Below are positions 45,206 to 54,709 of a stretch of 64,000 bases of DNA, one piece after another; position 1 is the stretch's first letter; every line of letters begins with the position of its first letter. The DNA is from Pedobacter punctiformis (GTDB lineage Bacteria > Bacteroidota > Bacteroidia > Sphingobacteriales > Sphingobacteriaceae). The stretch lies in assembly GCF_027213715.1 (NCBI RefSeq), contig NZ_JAPWGM010000002.1, forward strand, positions 124,001 to 188,000. The letters are read 5' to 3'. The position numbers and the translations under genes are program-made. The notes under the pieces are model-generated. The model did not search any database and was not told the DNA's origin. It worked only from the letters and a program-made list of their open reading frames with translations.

Positions 45206-46087
45206 CTAAGGGTAAATGTCTTTTCTTGCAGAGGCCAGGGTATTTTTTAACAAACCAACGATTGTCATTAGGCCAACACCACCCGGAACAGGTGTAATAT
45301 AAGATGATTTTGGTGCTACATTTTCAAAATCTACATCACCAAATAATTTATAGCCTGATTTTGTTTCCGTCGATGTTTCGCGGTTAATACCAACATCGAT
45401 AATAATAGCACCATGTTTAACCATATCAGCTGTAACAAAATTCTTTTTACCAATGGCAGCGATGATAATATCGGCCTGTAAAATTTGTGCTGTAAGGTCT
45501 TTGGTTCTGGAATGGGTAAGTGTTACCGTACAATTACCAGGATTTGCATTACGGGCCATTAAAATACTCATTGGGCTACCTACAATATTGCTTCGGCCCA
45601 CCACTACACAATGTTTTCCGGTGGTATCAATATTATAGGCTTGCAACATCAGTAAAATCCCATAAGGCGTAGCCGGAATGAAACATGGCAAATTACGCAT
45701 CATCCGACCTAAATTTACCGGATGAAAGCCATCAACATCTTTACGGTAATCGATTTTTTCAGTAATTTTTTCAGGGTCGATGTGTTTTGGAAGAGGTAGC
45801 TGGACAATTAATCCATCTACGTCTGCATCCTGATTTATTTCTTCAATTTTTTGCAATAACTCAGCTTCCGTAACCGTATGATCATATCTGTACAACGAAG
45901 ATTTAAAGCCAACTTTTTCACAATTTTTCATCTTGCTTGCTACATAAGTTTCGCTTCCACCATCATTACCAACTAAAATGGCAACTAAATGAGGTTTGCG
46001 GCCACTGCTTTTTAAGAAATCTGCAGCTTCTTCAGCAATTTGAAGTTTAACTTTTTCTGATACGTATTTTCCGTTGAGTAATTGCAT
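45206..46087 (-). CDS. folD: methylenetetrahydrofolate dehydrogenase/cyclohydrolase
   Basis: A 293-residue bifunctional enzyme interconverting 5,10-methylene-, methenyl- and 10-formyl-THF. Motifs: [20 protein letters not shown] (Lys catalytic), [20 protein letters not shown] and [14 protein letters not shown], with NADP-binding DVGINRE and [11 protein letters not shown] at the end. ATG 46087 is chosen because the 14 extra residues upstream are unlike the family. It lies 88 bases downstream of lepA on the same strand. Confidence 0.95.
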   Translation of the reverse strand: MQLLNGKYVSEKVKLQIAEEAADFLKSSGRKPHLVAILVGNDGGSETYVASKMKNCEKVGFKSSLYRYDHTVTEAELLQKIEEINQDADVDGLIVQLPLPKHIDPEKITEKIDYRKDVDGFHPVNLGRMMRNLPCFIPATPYGILLMLQAYNIDTTGKHCVVVGRSNIVGSPMSILMARNANPGNCTVTLTHSRTKDLTAQILQADIIIAAIGKKNFVTADMVKHGAIIIDVGINRETSTETKSGYKLFGDVDFENVAPKSSYITPVPGGVGLMTIVGLLKNTLASARKDIYP

Positions 46088-46175
46088 TGTACTATATATA
46101 GAGAAATTAAAGTTACGATATGAGAACAAAAGCTGAAACTTTAAACCTCATATCTATGCTCTAAAATCTAATTTT

Positions 46176-47963
46176 TTAATCTAATTTCAAAACTGCCATA
46201 AATGCCGTTTGCGGAATTTCTACATTTCCAACCTGGCGCATACGTTTTTTACCCTTTTTCTGTTTTTCAAGTAATTTACGTTTACGTGAAATATCACCAC
46301 CGTAACATTTGGCAGTCACATCTTTACGTAAAGCACTAAGAGTTTCGCGGGCAATAACTTTGGCACCAATGGAAGCCTGAATTTTAATTTCGAATTGCTG
46401 ACGAGGGATTAATTCTCTTAATTTCTCACATATTTTCTTTCCGAAATCGTAAGCATTGCTACGGTGTATTAACGATGATAAAGCATCAACAGGTTCATCA
46501 TTCAGTAACATATCCAATCTGACCAAATCAGATTTACGATAACCAACCTGGTGATAATCAAATGAAGCATAACCTTTAGAAATTGTTTTTAGCTTATCAT
46601 AAAAGTCAAATACGATTTCGCCCATTGGCATTTCAAAAACGAGTTCAACACGATCTGACGTTAAGTAAGATTGATTTACGATGATACCTCTTTTTTGAAT
46701 ACACAGTGACATTACCGGGCCAACAAATTCTGCCTTGGTAATAATATTGGCTTTAATATAAGGTTCTTCAACAGAGTCGAGTTTGCTTGGATCCGGTAAA
46801 TCAGAAGGGTTGTTTACAATAATTTCATCTCCCTTAGTTGTATGGGCCACATATGATACGTTGGGAACAGTGGTAATTACTGTCATATCGAACTCCCGTT
46901 CTAAACGTTCCTGGATAATTTCCATGTGCAGCATGCCTAAGAAACCACAACGGAAGCCAAAGCCTAGTGCCGCAGAGCTTTCCGGCTCAAAAACAATGGA
47001 AGCATCGTTTAACTGCAATTTGTGCATAGCTTCGCGAAGCTCCTCAAATTCATCCGTATCAACAGGGTAAATACCTGCAAAAACCATCGGTTTAACCTCT
47101 TCAAAACCTTGAATTGCATCAGCAGCCGGGCGATCGACAGTTGTTATGGTATCACCAACTTTTACCTCACGGGCTTCTTTAATTCCAGATATAATATAAC
47201 CTACATCACCTGTTTTTACCACATTTCGTGGTGACATATCCAGTTTTAATACACCAACCTCGTCCGCTAAATATTGCTTTCCGGTATTGATGAATTTTAC
47301 TTTGTCTCCCTTTTTAATTTCGCCATTAACTACTTTATAATAAGCAATAATTCCTCTAAAAGAGTTAAATACAGAATCGAAGATTAAAGCTTGTAATTCG
47401 CCATCAGGGTTGCCAACAGGAGCAGGTACACGATCTACAATAGCCTGGATAATATCAGGGATTCCCATTCCGGTTTTACCGGAAGCAGGAATAATATCTT
47501 CCCGTTTACAGCCAATCAAATCAATAATCTGATCTTTAACTTCTTCAGGCATTGCACCAGGCAAATCCATTTTATTTAAAATTGGAATAATCTCCAGGTC
47601 GTGCTCTAAAGCCAGGTATAAATTCGAAATGGTTTGTGCCTGTATTCCTTGTGAAGCATCGACAATTAATAAAGCGCCTTCACAAGCCGCGATAGAACGT
47701 GAAACTTCGTAAGAAAAATCTACGTGTCCGGGCGTATCAATCAGGTTGAAATTATATTCAATTCCACCAACTTTATAGTTCATTTGTATGGCATGACTTT
47801 TAATCGTTATGCCTCTCTCACGCTCCAAATCCATGTTATCGAGCAATTGTGCTTGCGCTTCACGCTTCGAAATTGTCTCGGTGTATTCTAATAACCTATC
47901 GGCCAGAGTACTTTTACCGTGGTCAATATGTGCAATAATGCAAAAATTACGTATATGCTTCAT
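46176..47963 (-). CDS. lepA: elongation factor 4 (LepA)
   Basis: A 595-residue ribosome-associated GTPase that back-translocates stalled ribosomes. G-domain motifs: [11 protein letters not shown] (G1), [10 protein letters not shown] (G2), DTPGHVDF (G3), NKMDLPGA (G4). The LepA-specific C-terminal domain reads [24 protein letters not shown] and ends [11 protein letters not shown]. Length matches the usual 598-600. The TATCTTTG box lies 7 bases before the ATG, so the mRNA is probably leaderless. Confidence 0.97.
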   Translation of the reverse strand: MKHIRNFCIIAHIDHGKSTLADRLLEYTETISKREAQAQLLDNMDLERERGITIKSHAIQMNYKVGGIEYNFNLIDTPGHVDFSYEVSRSIAACEGALLIVDASQGIQAQTISNLYLALEHDLEIIPILNKMDLPGAMPEEVKDQIIDLIGCKREDIIPASGKTGMGIPDIIQAIVDRVPAPVGNPDGELQALIFDSVFNSFRGIIAYYKVVNGEIKKGDKVKFINTGKQYLADEVGVLKLDMSPRNVVKTGDVGYIISGIKEAREVKVGDTITTVDRPAADAIQGFEEVKPMVFAGIYPVDTDEFEELREAMHKLQLNDASIVFEPESSAALGFGFRCGFLGMLHMEIIQERLEREFDMTVITTVPNVSYVAHTTKGDEIIVNNPSDLPDPSKLDSVEEPYIKANIITKAEFVGPVMSLCIQKRGIIVNQSYLTSDRVELVFEMPMGEIVFDFYDKLKTISKGYASFDYHQVGYRKSDLVRLDMLLNDEPVDALSSLIHRSNAYDFGKKICEKLRELIPRQQFEIKIQASIGAKVIARETLSALRKDVTAKCYGGDISRKRKLLEKQKKGKKRMRQVGNVEIPQTAFMAVLKLD

Positions 47964-47970
47964 CTTTGCG

Positions 47971-47978
47971 CAAAGATA
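47971..47978 (-). promoter_or_regulatory. TAnnTTTG -7 box, leaderless lepA
   Basis: TATCTTTG on the minus strand ends 7 bases before ATG 47963, so the predicted transcript start coincides with or just precedes the start codon. Confidence 0.55.
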
Positions 47979-48150
47979 GCTTTTTTAAGGTAAATTTTAA
48001 GGGAGAAAAAAATGCTCTATTTAATTGGGCTTTGTAAAGCAACGCTTGTTTTATAGACTAGATTAAAACACCTGTTCCTGCCATTATTTTGAATAAGTTT
48101 TGATGTAAGCGCTATTGACTGTTTAGTCCGGCTAATGAAATTAGGGCAAT

Positions 48151-48188
48151 AAAAAAATCCGCCATCTCATTTAGAAATGGCGGATTTT
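48151..48188 (-). terminator. rho-independent terminator of the MATE gene
   Basis: 12-bp perfect stem (AAAATCCGCCAT and complement) with an 11-base loop and a run of T on the minus strand, 13 bases after the MATE stop. Confidence 0.92.
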
Positions 48189-48201
48189 ATCTTAATCACT
48201 A

Positions 48202-49626
48202 CTAAACCAGAGTTTTCTTCCATTCACCCCGTTTAAAAAGAATATAAGCAGCAATAGTAATTCCCACTTCGGCCGTTGGTATGGCAATAAAAACACCTGT
48301 AGGTCCAAATTCCATATATTTAGCTAAGAAATAAGCAAAAGGAATCTGGAATATCCAAAATGCAAAAACATTAATTTTTGTTGGTGTCCAGGTATCTCCG
48401 GCACCATTAAAAGCGCTGGTTAAAACCATACCCATTCCGTAAATAATAAAGCCGCAACTTAAAATTCGTAAAGCTTTTGATGCAACGTCAATTACAAGTT
48501 TATCCTGAGTAAAAAATGCGGCAAACAAATGGCCACAGGTTAAGAATAATACACTCACCACCGCCATAAAAATAATTGTATACTTCATCGTTTGAAATAC
48601 TGATTTTTCTGCCCGGTCAATATGCCCTGCGCCTAAATTTTGCCCAACCAGTGTTGCTGCCGCATTACTTAAACCCCATGCCGGAAGCATAAAAAACATC
48701 ATTAGCCTGAGTGCTGTCTGATAACCCGCTGATCCATGATCTCCACCAGTTGTTGCAACTAATTGAGCCAAAAATACCCAGCTGCAGCTAGCAATAACAA
48801 ATTGTAAAACACCAGGAGCAGCAATTTTTATTATGGCTTTTATTTGTTCCCACTCCGGAACTAAAAAGCCCAATTTGATCTTCAGGGCATTTTTACCATT
48901 AAATAAATGATAAATCTGGTAGCTTACGCCCAATCCACGCCCAATACTTGTTGCAATAGCTGCACCTGTTAATCCAAATGCCGGAACAGGCCCAAATCCA
49001 TTAATAAAAATAGGGCAGAGGATTATATTTGCAATATTAGCTATCCATAAACTACGCATGGCGATGGCTGCATTGCCCGCACCTCTAAAAATACCGTTAA
49101 TTAAAAATAACAATACAATAATGATGCTTCCACCCATCATAATGCGAACAAATGTAGTTCCATGGTCAGCTGTTTCTGCCGATGCACCCATCAACATCAA
49201 AATTTCTCTGGCATAAAATAAACCTGATATGCTTATAATTAAATTGATAATGACCGCAATTACAACGGTTTGCATACCCGCTTTACCGGCAGCTTCCGGG
49301 TTTTTTTCGCCAATGCGGCGTGCAACTACAGCGGTGGCGGCCATACTCAAGCCTATTGCTAATGAATAAATAATGGTTAAAACCGACTCTGTTAATCCTA
49401 CGGTTTGGATAGCATGGCTGCTATTTTTCAAGTGACCTACAAAATACAGATCGACTAATGCAAAAACAGATTCCATGGCCATTTCAAGCATCATTGGGAT
49501 AGCTAATAAAATAATGGCTCTGTTTATATCTATTGAAGTTAAGTCAACTTCGTGACCTTTTAACGATTGCATCAGCACATCAAAAAAAGAAGATAGTTTG
49601 CCCTGTGTCTTTACTGACTGTGACAT
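48202..49626 (-). CDS. MATE-family multidrug/Na+ efflux transporter
   Basis: A 474-residue inner-membrane antiporter with 12 predicted helices. MATE motifs: MLEMAMESVFALVDLYFVGHL in helix 1, then VGLTESVLTIIYSLAIGLSMAATAVVARRIGEKN, and MMFFMLPAWGLSNAAATLVGQNLGAG at the start of the second half. Substrate is not readable. ATG 49626 is chosen; ATG 49665 adds a 13-residue hydrophobic stretch inside the leader RNA. The gene has its own TATATTTG promoter and a structured ~135-nt leader. Confidence 0.92.
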   Translation of the reverse strand: MSQSVKTQGKLSSFFDVLMQSLKGHEVDLTSIDINRAIILLAIPMMLEMAMESVFALVDLYFVGHLKNSSHAIQTVGLTESVLTIIYSLAIGLSMAATAVVARRIGEKNPEAAGKAGMQTVVIAVIINLIISISGLFYAREILMLMGASAETADHGTTFVRIMMGGSIIIVLLFLINGIFRGAGNAAIAMRSLWIANIANIILCPIFINGFGPVPAFGLTGAAIATSIGRGLGVSYQIYHLFNGKNALKIKLGFLVPEWEQIKAIIKIAAPGVLQFVIASCSWVFLAQLVATTGGDHGSAGYQTALRLMMFFMLPAWGLSNAAATLVGQNLGAGHIDRAEKSVFQTMKYTIIFMAVVSVLFLTCGHLFAAFFTQDKLVIDVASKALRILSCGFIIYGMGMVLTSAFNGAGDTWTPTKINVFAFWIFQIPFAYFLAKYMEFGPTGVFIAIPTAEVGITIAAYILFKRGEWKKTLV

Positions 49627-49760
49627 AAAAAAAAATAAAAATGTGTGAAATAGACCAGTATGCATTAGTAAAAATGCATAATTAAAATTTGAAAAGGAGG
49701 AATCCTCGGTTAGTTAGAACCTCAAACGGATTGCAGATACTATCATCGCTATGGTCTTAA
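49627..49760 (-). promoter_or_regulatory. structured 5' leader of the MATE gene
   Basis: Between the promoter and the ATG, the minus strand carries GGTT-CTAACT-AACC and GAGG-ATT-CCTC hairpins at about 49695-49723, plus a long AT-rich stretch. No known riboswitch class fits. It could be a regulatory leader controlling the pump. Confidence 0.45.
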
Positions 49761-49768
49761 TGTTGAGG

Positions 49769-49797
49769 CAAATATAGATATTTTTTTTAATTGCCAA
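49769..49797 (-). promoter_or_regulatory. promoter for the MATE gene
   Basis: TATATTTG (-7 box) preceded by TTGG about 19 bases upstream, matching the TTTG-N19-TAnnTTTG consensus of the phylum. It lies about 143 bases before ATG 49626, leaving a long 5' leader. Confidence 0.7.
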
Positions 49798-49855
49798 GTT
49801 TTGATGACGAATTTCTGAAAGTGATTAACTTTCTTCCTAACCAATGGAAGCATTT

Positions 49856-50317
49856 TTAAATACTATATGCTTTGATCATTTCCGCTGAAACTTTAGTTCC
49901 CCGGCTTGTTGTTAAATCAATTAAAACATAATCAAAGATACCATCAGAAGCTACTTTATTTGTTTTTTTGTTAATAATTTCAAATTGAACAGCGCAACCT
50001 TTTTCATGCATGGTTAATATTCCTGTTCTGATTAACATTAAATCGTTCATTAATAAAGGACGTTTAAAGCTAATGTCAACACGGCTAACTACCCAACCTA
50101 AATTCTGCTTTGTAAAATGTTCCCAGGGCATTCCATAGAATTTTTCCATTTGTTCATAACGGGCTGCAAGTACATAATCCAGATATTTACTGTTATGTAC
50201 ATGATTAAACATATCGATATCATCAGGACGGACACGTAATTCGCTTTCAAAAATACTATATTGATTTTTTTCCAAGGTAAAATGTTTTATGCAAATTAAA
50301 GTATTTAATATTTGCAT
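49856..50317 (-). CDS. acyl-CoA thioesterase (4HBT hotdog, YbgC/FadM-like)
   Basis: A 153-residue hotdog-fold thioesterase that hydrolyses acyl-CoA. Signature: RVRPDDIDMFNHVHNSKYLDYVLAARYE, where Asp and Asn/His are the catalytic region, then VVSRVDISFKRPLLMNDLM. ATG 50317 is preferred over TTG 50323. It is a single gene, divergent from the small protein/NTase pair. The physiological acyl group is unknown. Confidence 0.9.
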   Translation of the reverse strand: MQILNTLICIKHFTLEKNQYSIFESELRVRPDDIDMFNHVHNSKYLDYVLAARYEQMEKFYGMPWEHFTKQNLGWVVSRVDISFKRPLLMNDLMLIRTGILTMHEKGCAVQFEIINKKTNKVASDGIFDYVLIDLTTSRGTKVSAEMIKAYSI

Positions 50318-50342
50318 TGTCAAGTATTAATTGCATTTTTCG

Positions 50343-50350
50343 TATCTTTG
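50343..50350 (+). promoter_or_regulatory. TAnnTTTG -7 box, leaderless small gene
   Basis: TATCTTTG ends 7 bases before the ATG of the 67-residue protein (50358), so that mRNA is probably leaderless. Confidence 0.55.
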
Positions 50351-50357
50351 ATATGAA

Positions 50358-50561
50358 ATGGGAAAGCTTAAACTATATGATATTTCAATTCCACGCGAAA
50401 CAATAGCAGAAGAGCGTGAAAGTGTTTATTTGAACCGTTCAGCTGAGCAACGCTTTTTTAGCCTGTTGCATCTTAATTACATTTCTATTGCCATGAATGG
50501 CGGTCAGCCATTAAAAATACCTCTGGGTAAAGGCATTATTATCCGTCGCCCAAACTCTTAA
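50358..50561 (+). CDS. small conserved protein upstream of nucleotidyltransferase
   Basis: A 67-residue protein, charged at the N terminus and with a mixed C-terminal part (RFFSLLHLNYISIAMNG, IPLGKGIIIRRPN). I do not recognise a named family, but small proteins of this look often precede a nucleotidyltransferase in Bacteroidota. Its stop lies 5 bases before the NTase gene, so they form one operon; it may be the partner or antitoxin-like half of a two-gene unit. Its TATCTTTG box is adjacent, implying a leaderless mRNA. Confidence 0.7.
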   Translation: MGKLKLYDISIPRETIAEERESVYLNRSAEQRFFSLLHLNYISIAMNGGQPLKIPLGKGIIIRRPNS

Positions 50562-50566
50562 CCGTT

Positions 50567-51043
50567 ATGTCTTTTGACAAGGAAAATCCTGAAATGCTCT
50601 TATTATTGGAAACATTTGAGCAGTTTGATGTGCATTACCTTATTGTTGGTGGTTTTGCAGTAAACAGATACGGTTACAATCGTACAACCGGTGATTTGGA
50701 TATTTATTTAAAGGATACTAAAGAAAACAGGCAGAATTTAATTAATGCAATAGATAAAATGGGGTATGGGCGCTACGATATGTTATTAGATGTGCCCATT
50801 ATAGCTGGTTATTGTGAGGTTTTGATGGATGATGGAATGTATGCTGATTTAATGACGGACATTCCCGGCTTGAAAAAAGAAAAATTTAATGAGTATTTTA
50901 AAATGGCCACTGTTGATGAGATCAATGGAATTAAGGTAAGATTCTTACATTATAATCATCTTTTAGAAAATAAAAAGGCAACGAACCGGCCAAAAGATCA
51001 ATTAGATGTTTTGGAGTTGGAACGGATAAATAAAAAGAATTAG
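50567..51043 (+). CDS. nucleotidyltransferase (DUF6036/AbiEii-like)
   Basis: A 158-residue protein of the DNA-polymerase-beta-type nucleotidyltransferase superfamily: LIVGGFAVNRYGYNRTTGDLDIYL (about 24-47) supplies the Gly-Gly and the Asp-Leu-Asp metal pair. It resembles DUF6036/AbiEii toxins and MNT proteins that add nucleotides to a target; target unknown. It is second in an operon after a 67-residue protein (5-base gap). Whether the pair is a toxin-antitoxin system is inference. Confidence 0.8.
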   Translation: MSFDKENPEMLLLLETFEQFDVHYLIVGGFAVNRYGYNRTTGDLDIYLKDTKENRQNLINAIDKMGYGRYDMLLDVPIIAGYCEVLMDDGMYADLMTDIPGLKKEKFNEYFKMATVDEINGIKVRFLHYNHLLENKKATNRPKDQLDVLELERINKKN

Positions 51044-51158
51044 ACATGTTTAATGCTTTAAATTTTTGATCTGAACATTTTCAAAAACGGAGTGTAATTA
51101 GTTAAAGCAAAGCCTAATCCCAGAATTATTATTAATTGAGTTCTGAATTAATAATCAC

Positions 51159-51189
51159 TTGTTTATAAATAAAAGTTAACGTACCTTTG
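51159..51189 (+). promoter_or_regulatory. promoter for rpsO
   Basis: TTG (51159-51161) and TACCTTTG (51182-51189) separated by 20 bases, a near-perfect Bacteroidota promoter, 46 bases before the rpsO ATG. An ATTATTAATT/AATTAATAAT hairpin lies just upstream (51128-51155). Confidence 0.78.
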
Positions 51190-51235
51190 CACTCAAATTA
51201 ATTAATTTTTTAAATCACTTTAATATTATTCAAGA

Positions 51236-51520
51236 ATGTATTTAAGTTCAGAAAAGAAAGCCGAAATTTTTAAAACACACGGCGAAGTAGAAACCAATAC
51301 TGGTTCTGCAGAAGGTCAGGTAGCGTTATTTACATACCGTATTGCGCACTTAACAGAACACTTAAAGAAAAATCGTAAAGATTTCTCTACTCAGTTGTCA
51401 CTTCAAAAACTAGTAGGTAAACGCCGTGGTATCTTGGCTTACCTTTACAAAAAAGATATTGAGCGCTATCGTGCTATCATCAAAGCTTTACAGCTAAGAG
51501 ATATCATTAAACAAAAATAA
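51236..51520 (+). CDS. rpsO: 30S ribosomal protein S15
   Basis: A 94-residue protein binding the central domain of 16S rRNA. Family motifs: FKTHGEVETNTGSAEGQVALFTYRIAHLTEHLK and SLQKLVGKRRGILAYLYKKDIERY. It is followed by pnp, the conserved rpsO-pnp order, with a terminator in between. In E. coli S15 represses its own translation; no such site is obvious here. Confidence 0.97.
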   Translation: MYLSSEKKAEIFKTHGEVETNTGSAEGQVALFTYRIAHLTEHLKKNRKDFSTQLSLQKLVGKRRGILAYLYKKDIERYRAIIKALQLRDIIKQK

Positions 51521-51539
51521 GCGTAATTTTATCAACAAG

Positions 51540-51566
51540 AGCCATTCTTTAGGGAATGGCTTTTTA
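51540..51566 (+). terminator. terminator between rpsO and pnp
   Basis: AGCCATTC / GAATGGCT stem with a 6-base loop and five T, 20 bases after the rpsO stop. Confidence 0.85.
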
Positions 51567-51697
51567 ATTTTGTTAGCTTTACATTTTAAAAGTTAATAAA
51601 TACCCGATATACTGTTACAGTGTATCTAAATTGCAAAACAAAAAACATATATAACCCGGTGTGTAGAAAGAGGAAAACACACCATAATTCTTTTTAA

Positions 51698-53833
51698 ATG
51701 AATGTAATAAAAAAATCGTTCGATTTGGGCGATGGCAGAATTGTAGAAATTGAAACTGGTAAATTAGCTAAACAAGCTGATGGTTCAGTAGTAGTAAAAA
51801 TGGGCGATACCATGTTGTTAGCGACAGTTGTATCTACTGTTGGCGCTAAACCTGGTACAGATTTTTTACCGTTATCGGTTGATTATCAGGAAAAATATGC
51901 TGCCACAGGCCGTATTCCAGGTGGATTTTTACGTCGTGAAGCAAGATTATCTGATTACGAGGTTTTAATCTCCCGTTTGGTTGACAGAGCTTTACGCCCA
52001 ATGTTCCCGTCAGATTATCACTCTGATACCCAGGTGATGATTTCATTAATTTCTGCTGATAAAAATATAATGCCTGATTGTTTAGCTGGTTTAGCTGCTT
52101 CTGCTGCATTATCAGTATCAGATATTCCTTTTAACGGTCCTATTTCTGAAGTACGTGTTGCTAAAATTGATGGTAAATTGGTAATCAACCCATTAGCCAG
52201 TGATTTAGAGCGTGCAACTTTAGAATTTATGGTTGCTGGTTCTGCTAACGACATAGGTATGGTTGAAGGTGAGTGTGATGAAATTCAAGAGGATGAAATG
52301 GTTGAAGCTTTAAAATTTGCACACGATGCAATTAAAGTTCAATGTGCTGTTCAAGTTGAATTAACAGAGGCTACGGGAAAAACTGTAAAACGTGAATATA
52401 GCCACGAAGACCATGATGCTGATTTAAAAGCTAAAGTTTATGCTGATACTTATGATAAAGTTTATGCAGTAGCAAAAGCTGGTGGTAATAAAGATGTCCG
52501 TAAAGAAGGTTTCACAGCCATTATTAACGAATTCTTTGAAGCAATGCCAGAAGATACCGCAGATTTAACTAAAGCAATGGCTAAACATTATTATCATGAT
52601 GTTCAGTACGACGCAATTAGAAATCTGTTGTTAGATGAAGGTATCCGTTTAGACGGTCGTAAAACGACTGAAATTCGTCCTATCTGGAGTGAAGTTGGTT
52701 ATTTGCCTGCTGCTCACGGTTCGGCTGTATTTACTCGTGGAGAAACACAATCACTTACCTCTGTTACTTTAGGTAGCAAAGATGATGAGCAAATGATTGA
52801 TGGTGCTTTCTTTAATGGATATAACAAATTCTTATTACATTATAATTTCCCTGGTTTTTCAACCGGAGAGGTAAGACCAAACAGAGGCGCTGGACGTAGA
52901 GAAATTGGACACGGTGCTTTGGCGCAACGTTCATTGAAAAAAGTATTGCCTCAGGGTGAAGCAAATCCTTATACCATTCGTATCGTTTCTGATATCTTAG
53001 AATCTAACGGTTCATCATCAATGGCAACAGTTTGTGCCGGTACATTAGCACTTATGGATGCAGGTATTAAAATTAAATCACCTGTTTCTGGTATCGCAAT
53101 GGGTTTAATTACCGATGAGAAAACCGGTAAATATGCAATCCTTTCTGATATTTTAGGCGATGAAGATCACTTAGGTGATATGGACTTTAAAGTAACCGGT
53201 ACTGAACATGGTATCGTTGCTTGTCAAATGGACTTAAAAATCAATGGTTTATCTTACGAGGTGCTTACAAAAGCATTATTGCAAGCTAAAGATGGTCGTT
53301 TACACATCTTAAATGAGATGAAGAAAACGATTAGTCAGCCAAATGAAGATTATAAACCACATGCTCCACGTATTGTTTCTTTAACTATTGAGAAAGAATT
53401 TATTGGTGCTATTATTGGCCCTGGAGGTAAAATTATTCAGGAAATGCAACGTGAAACGGGTGCTTCAATCTCTATCGAAGAAGTTGATGGTAAAGGTATT
53501 GTAGAAATTTTTGCTGATAACAAAGCTTCAATTGACGCAGCCGTTACCCGTATTCGTAACATTGTAGCTAAACCAGAAATTGGTGAAGTTTACCAGGGTA
53601 AAGTAAAATCAATTATGCCATTTGGTGCATTTGTTGAAGTTATGCCAGGTAAAGATGGTTTATTACACATTTCTGAAATTTCATGGGAACGTTTAGAAAC
53701 TATGGATGGTGTATTGAAAGAAGGTGATAAAATCGAAGTTAAATTATTAGATATCGATAAACAAGGTAAAATGAAACTTTCCCGTAAAGTTTTATTACCA
53801 AGACCAGAAAAACCAGCTGCGCCACAAGCATAA
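51698..53833 (+). CDS. pnp: polyribonucleotide nucleotidyltransferase
   Basis: A 711-residue 3'-to-5' phosphorolytic exonuclease of the RNA degradosome. Two RNase PH domains: [21 protein letters not shown] with [15 protein letters not shown], and [20 protein letters not shown] with [22 protein letters not shown]. Then a KH domain ([16 protein letters not shown]) and S1 domain ([29 protein letters not shown]). Length as usual. Follows rpsO by 177 bp with its own terminator. Confidence 0.97.
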   Translation: MNVIKKSFDLGDGRIVEIETGKLAKQADGSVVVKMGDTMLLATVVSTVGAKPGTDFLPLSVDYQEKYAATGRIPGGFLRREARLSDYEVLISRLVDRALRPMFPSDYHSDTQVMISLISADKNIMPDCLAGLAASAALSVSDIPFNGPISEVRVAKIDGKLVINPLASDLERATLEFMVAGSANDIGMVEGECDEIQEDEMVEALKFAHDAIKVQCAVQVELTEATGKTVKREYSHEDHDADLKAKVYADTYDKVYAVAKAGGNKDVRKEGFTAIINEFFEAMPEDTADLTKAMAKHYYHDVQYDAIRNLLLDEGIRLDGRKTTEIRPIWSEVGYLPAAHGSAVFTRGETQSLTSVTLGSKDDEQMIDGAFFNGYNKFLLHYNFPGFSTGEVRPNRGAGRREIGHGALAQRSLKKVLPQGEANPYTIRIVSDILESNGSSSMATVCAGTLALMDAGIKIKSPVSGIAMGLITDEKTGKYAILSDILGDEDHLGDMDFKVTGTEHGIVACQMDLKINGLSYEVLTKALLQAKDGRLHILNEMKKTISQPNEDYKPHAPRIVSLTIEKEFIGAIIGPGGKIIQEMQRETGASISIEEVDGKGIVEIFADNKASIDAAVTRIRNIVAKPEIGEVYQGKVKSIMPFGAFVEVMPGKDGLLHISEISWERLETMDGVLKEGDKIEVKLLDIDKQGKMKLSRKVLLPRPEKPAAPQA

Positions 53834-53856
53834 GCTTTTAAGTTTTTTAGAAATAT

Positions 53857-53890
53857 AAACCCCTTTCAGTTTTTGCTGAAAGGGGTTTTG
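53857..53890 (+). terminator. terminator after pnp
   Basis: AAACCCCTTTCAG and its exact complement around a 6-base loop, then TTTT, 24 bases after the pnp stop. Confidence 0.93.
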
Positions 53891-54029
53891 TTGTTATAAG
53901 AACAAGTAATATGATTTCCTGTTTTACTTTAGTATGCTATAAAAATAAAGCTAAAGGTGCAAACTGGCTTATTTGATAAAGCTCAGGTGAAAGGTTTTTT
54001 GTTTATCGCTATTTCTTTATCTTTATGGA

Positions 54030-54701
54030 ATGAAACATTTAATTGCACCATCCATTTTATCTGCTGATTTCGGCAATTTACAAAGAGACGTAGAAATGAT
54101 TAATCAAAGTGAAGCAGATTGGTTTCATGTTGATGTTATGGATGGGGTTTTTGTTCCTAATATTTCTTTTGGCTTTCCCGTAATGGCAGCTGTTAAAAAA
54201 TATGCAACAAAACCATTAGATGTTCATTTAATGATTGTAGAACCAGATAAATATATCGAAGACTTCGCAAAGGCCGGTGCTGATCGCATTACGGTTCATT
54301 ATGAGGCCTGCACACATTTACACAGAACGGTGCAGGCGATAAAGGCAGCTGGTTGCAAGGCTGGAGTGGCTTTAAATCCGCACACACCTGTTACTTTATT
54401 ACAAGATATTATTGGCGATTTGGATTTAGTATTGATTATGTCTGTTAATCCTGGTTTTGGCGGACAACAATTTATTCAAAATACCTATAAGAAAATCAGG
54501 GATTTGAAAGCTTTGATTCAGGGGGTAAATGAAAACCTGATTATTGAAGTTGATGGGGGCGTAGGTTTACAAAATATTGGTACATTAGTACTGGCAGGCG
54601 CTAATGCTTTTGTGGCTGGAAATGCAATTTTTGTAACCGAAAACCCGGCAGAAACTATTTCTGAAATGAAAAGTATAAATGCCAGCGCTATAAATATTTA
54701 G
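54030..54701 (+). CDS. rpe: ribulose-phosphate 3-epimerase
   Basis: A 223-residue TIM-barrel epimerase of the pentose phosphate pathway. Motifs: IAPSILSADFGNL, VDVMDGVFVPNISFGFPV, LDVHLMI, VNPGFGGQQFI and VDGGVGLQNI carry the catalytic Asp and His. The C terminus has GNAIF. It starts at ATG 54030 and is followed after 8 bases by a TonB receptor gene, so cotranscription is likely although the functions are unrelated. Confidence 0.95.
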   Translation: MKHLIAPSILSADFGNLQRDVEMINQSEADWFHVDVMDGVFVPNISFGFPVMAAVKKYATKPLDVHLMIVEPDKYIEDFAKAGADRITVHYEACTHLHRTVQAIKAAGCKAGVALNPHTPVTLLQDIIGDLDLVLIMSVNPGFGGQQFIQNTYKKIRDLKALIQGVNENLIIEVDGGVGLQNIGTLVLAGANAFVAGNAIFVTENPAETISEMKSINASAINI

Positions 54702-54709
54702 TTTAAAGC

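Noticed and set aside
49690-49740. preQ1-I riboswitch-like sequence in the MATE leader (GAGGTTCTAACTAA)
   Set aside because: The GAGGTTCTA start resembles the class, but the matching P1 strand and the A-rich pseudoknot tail are absent.
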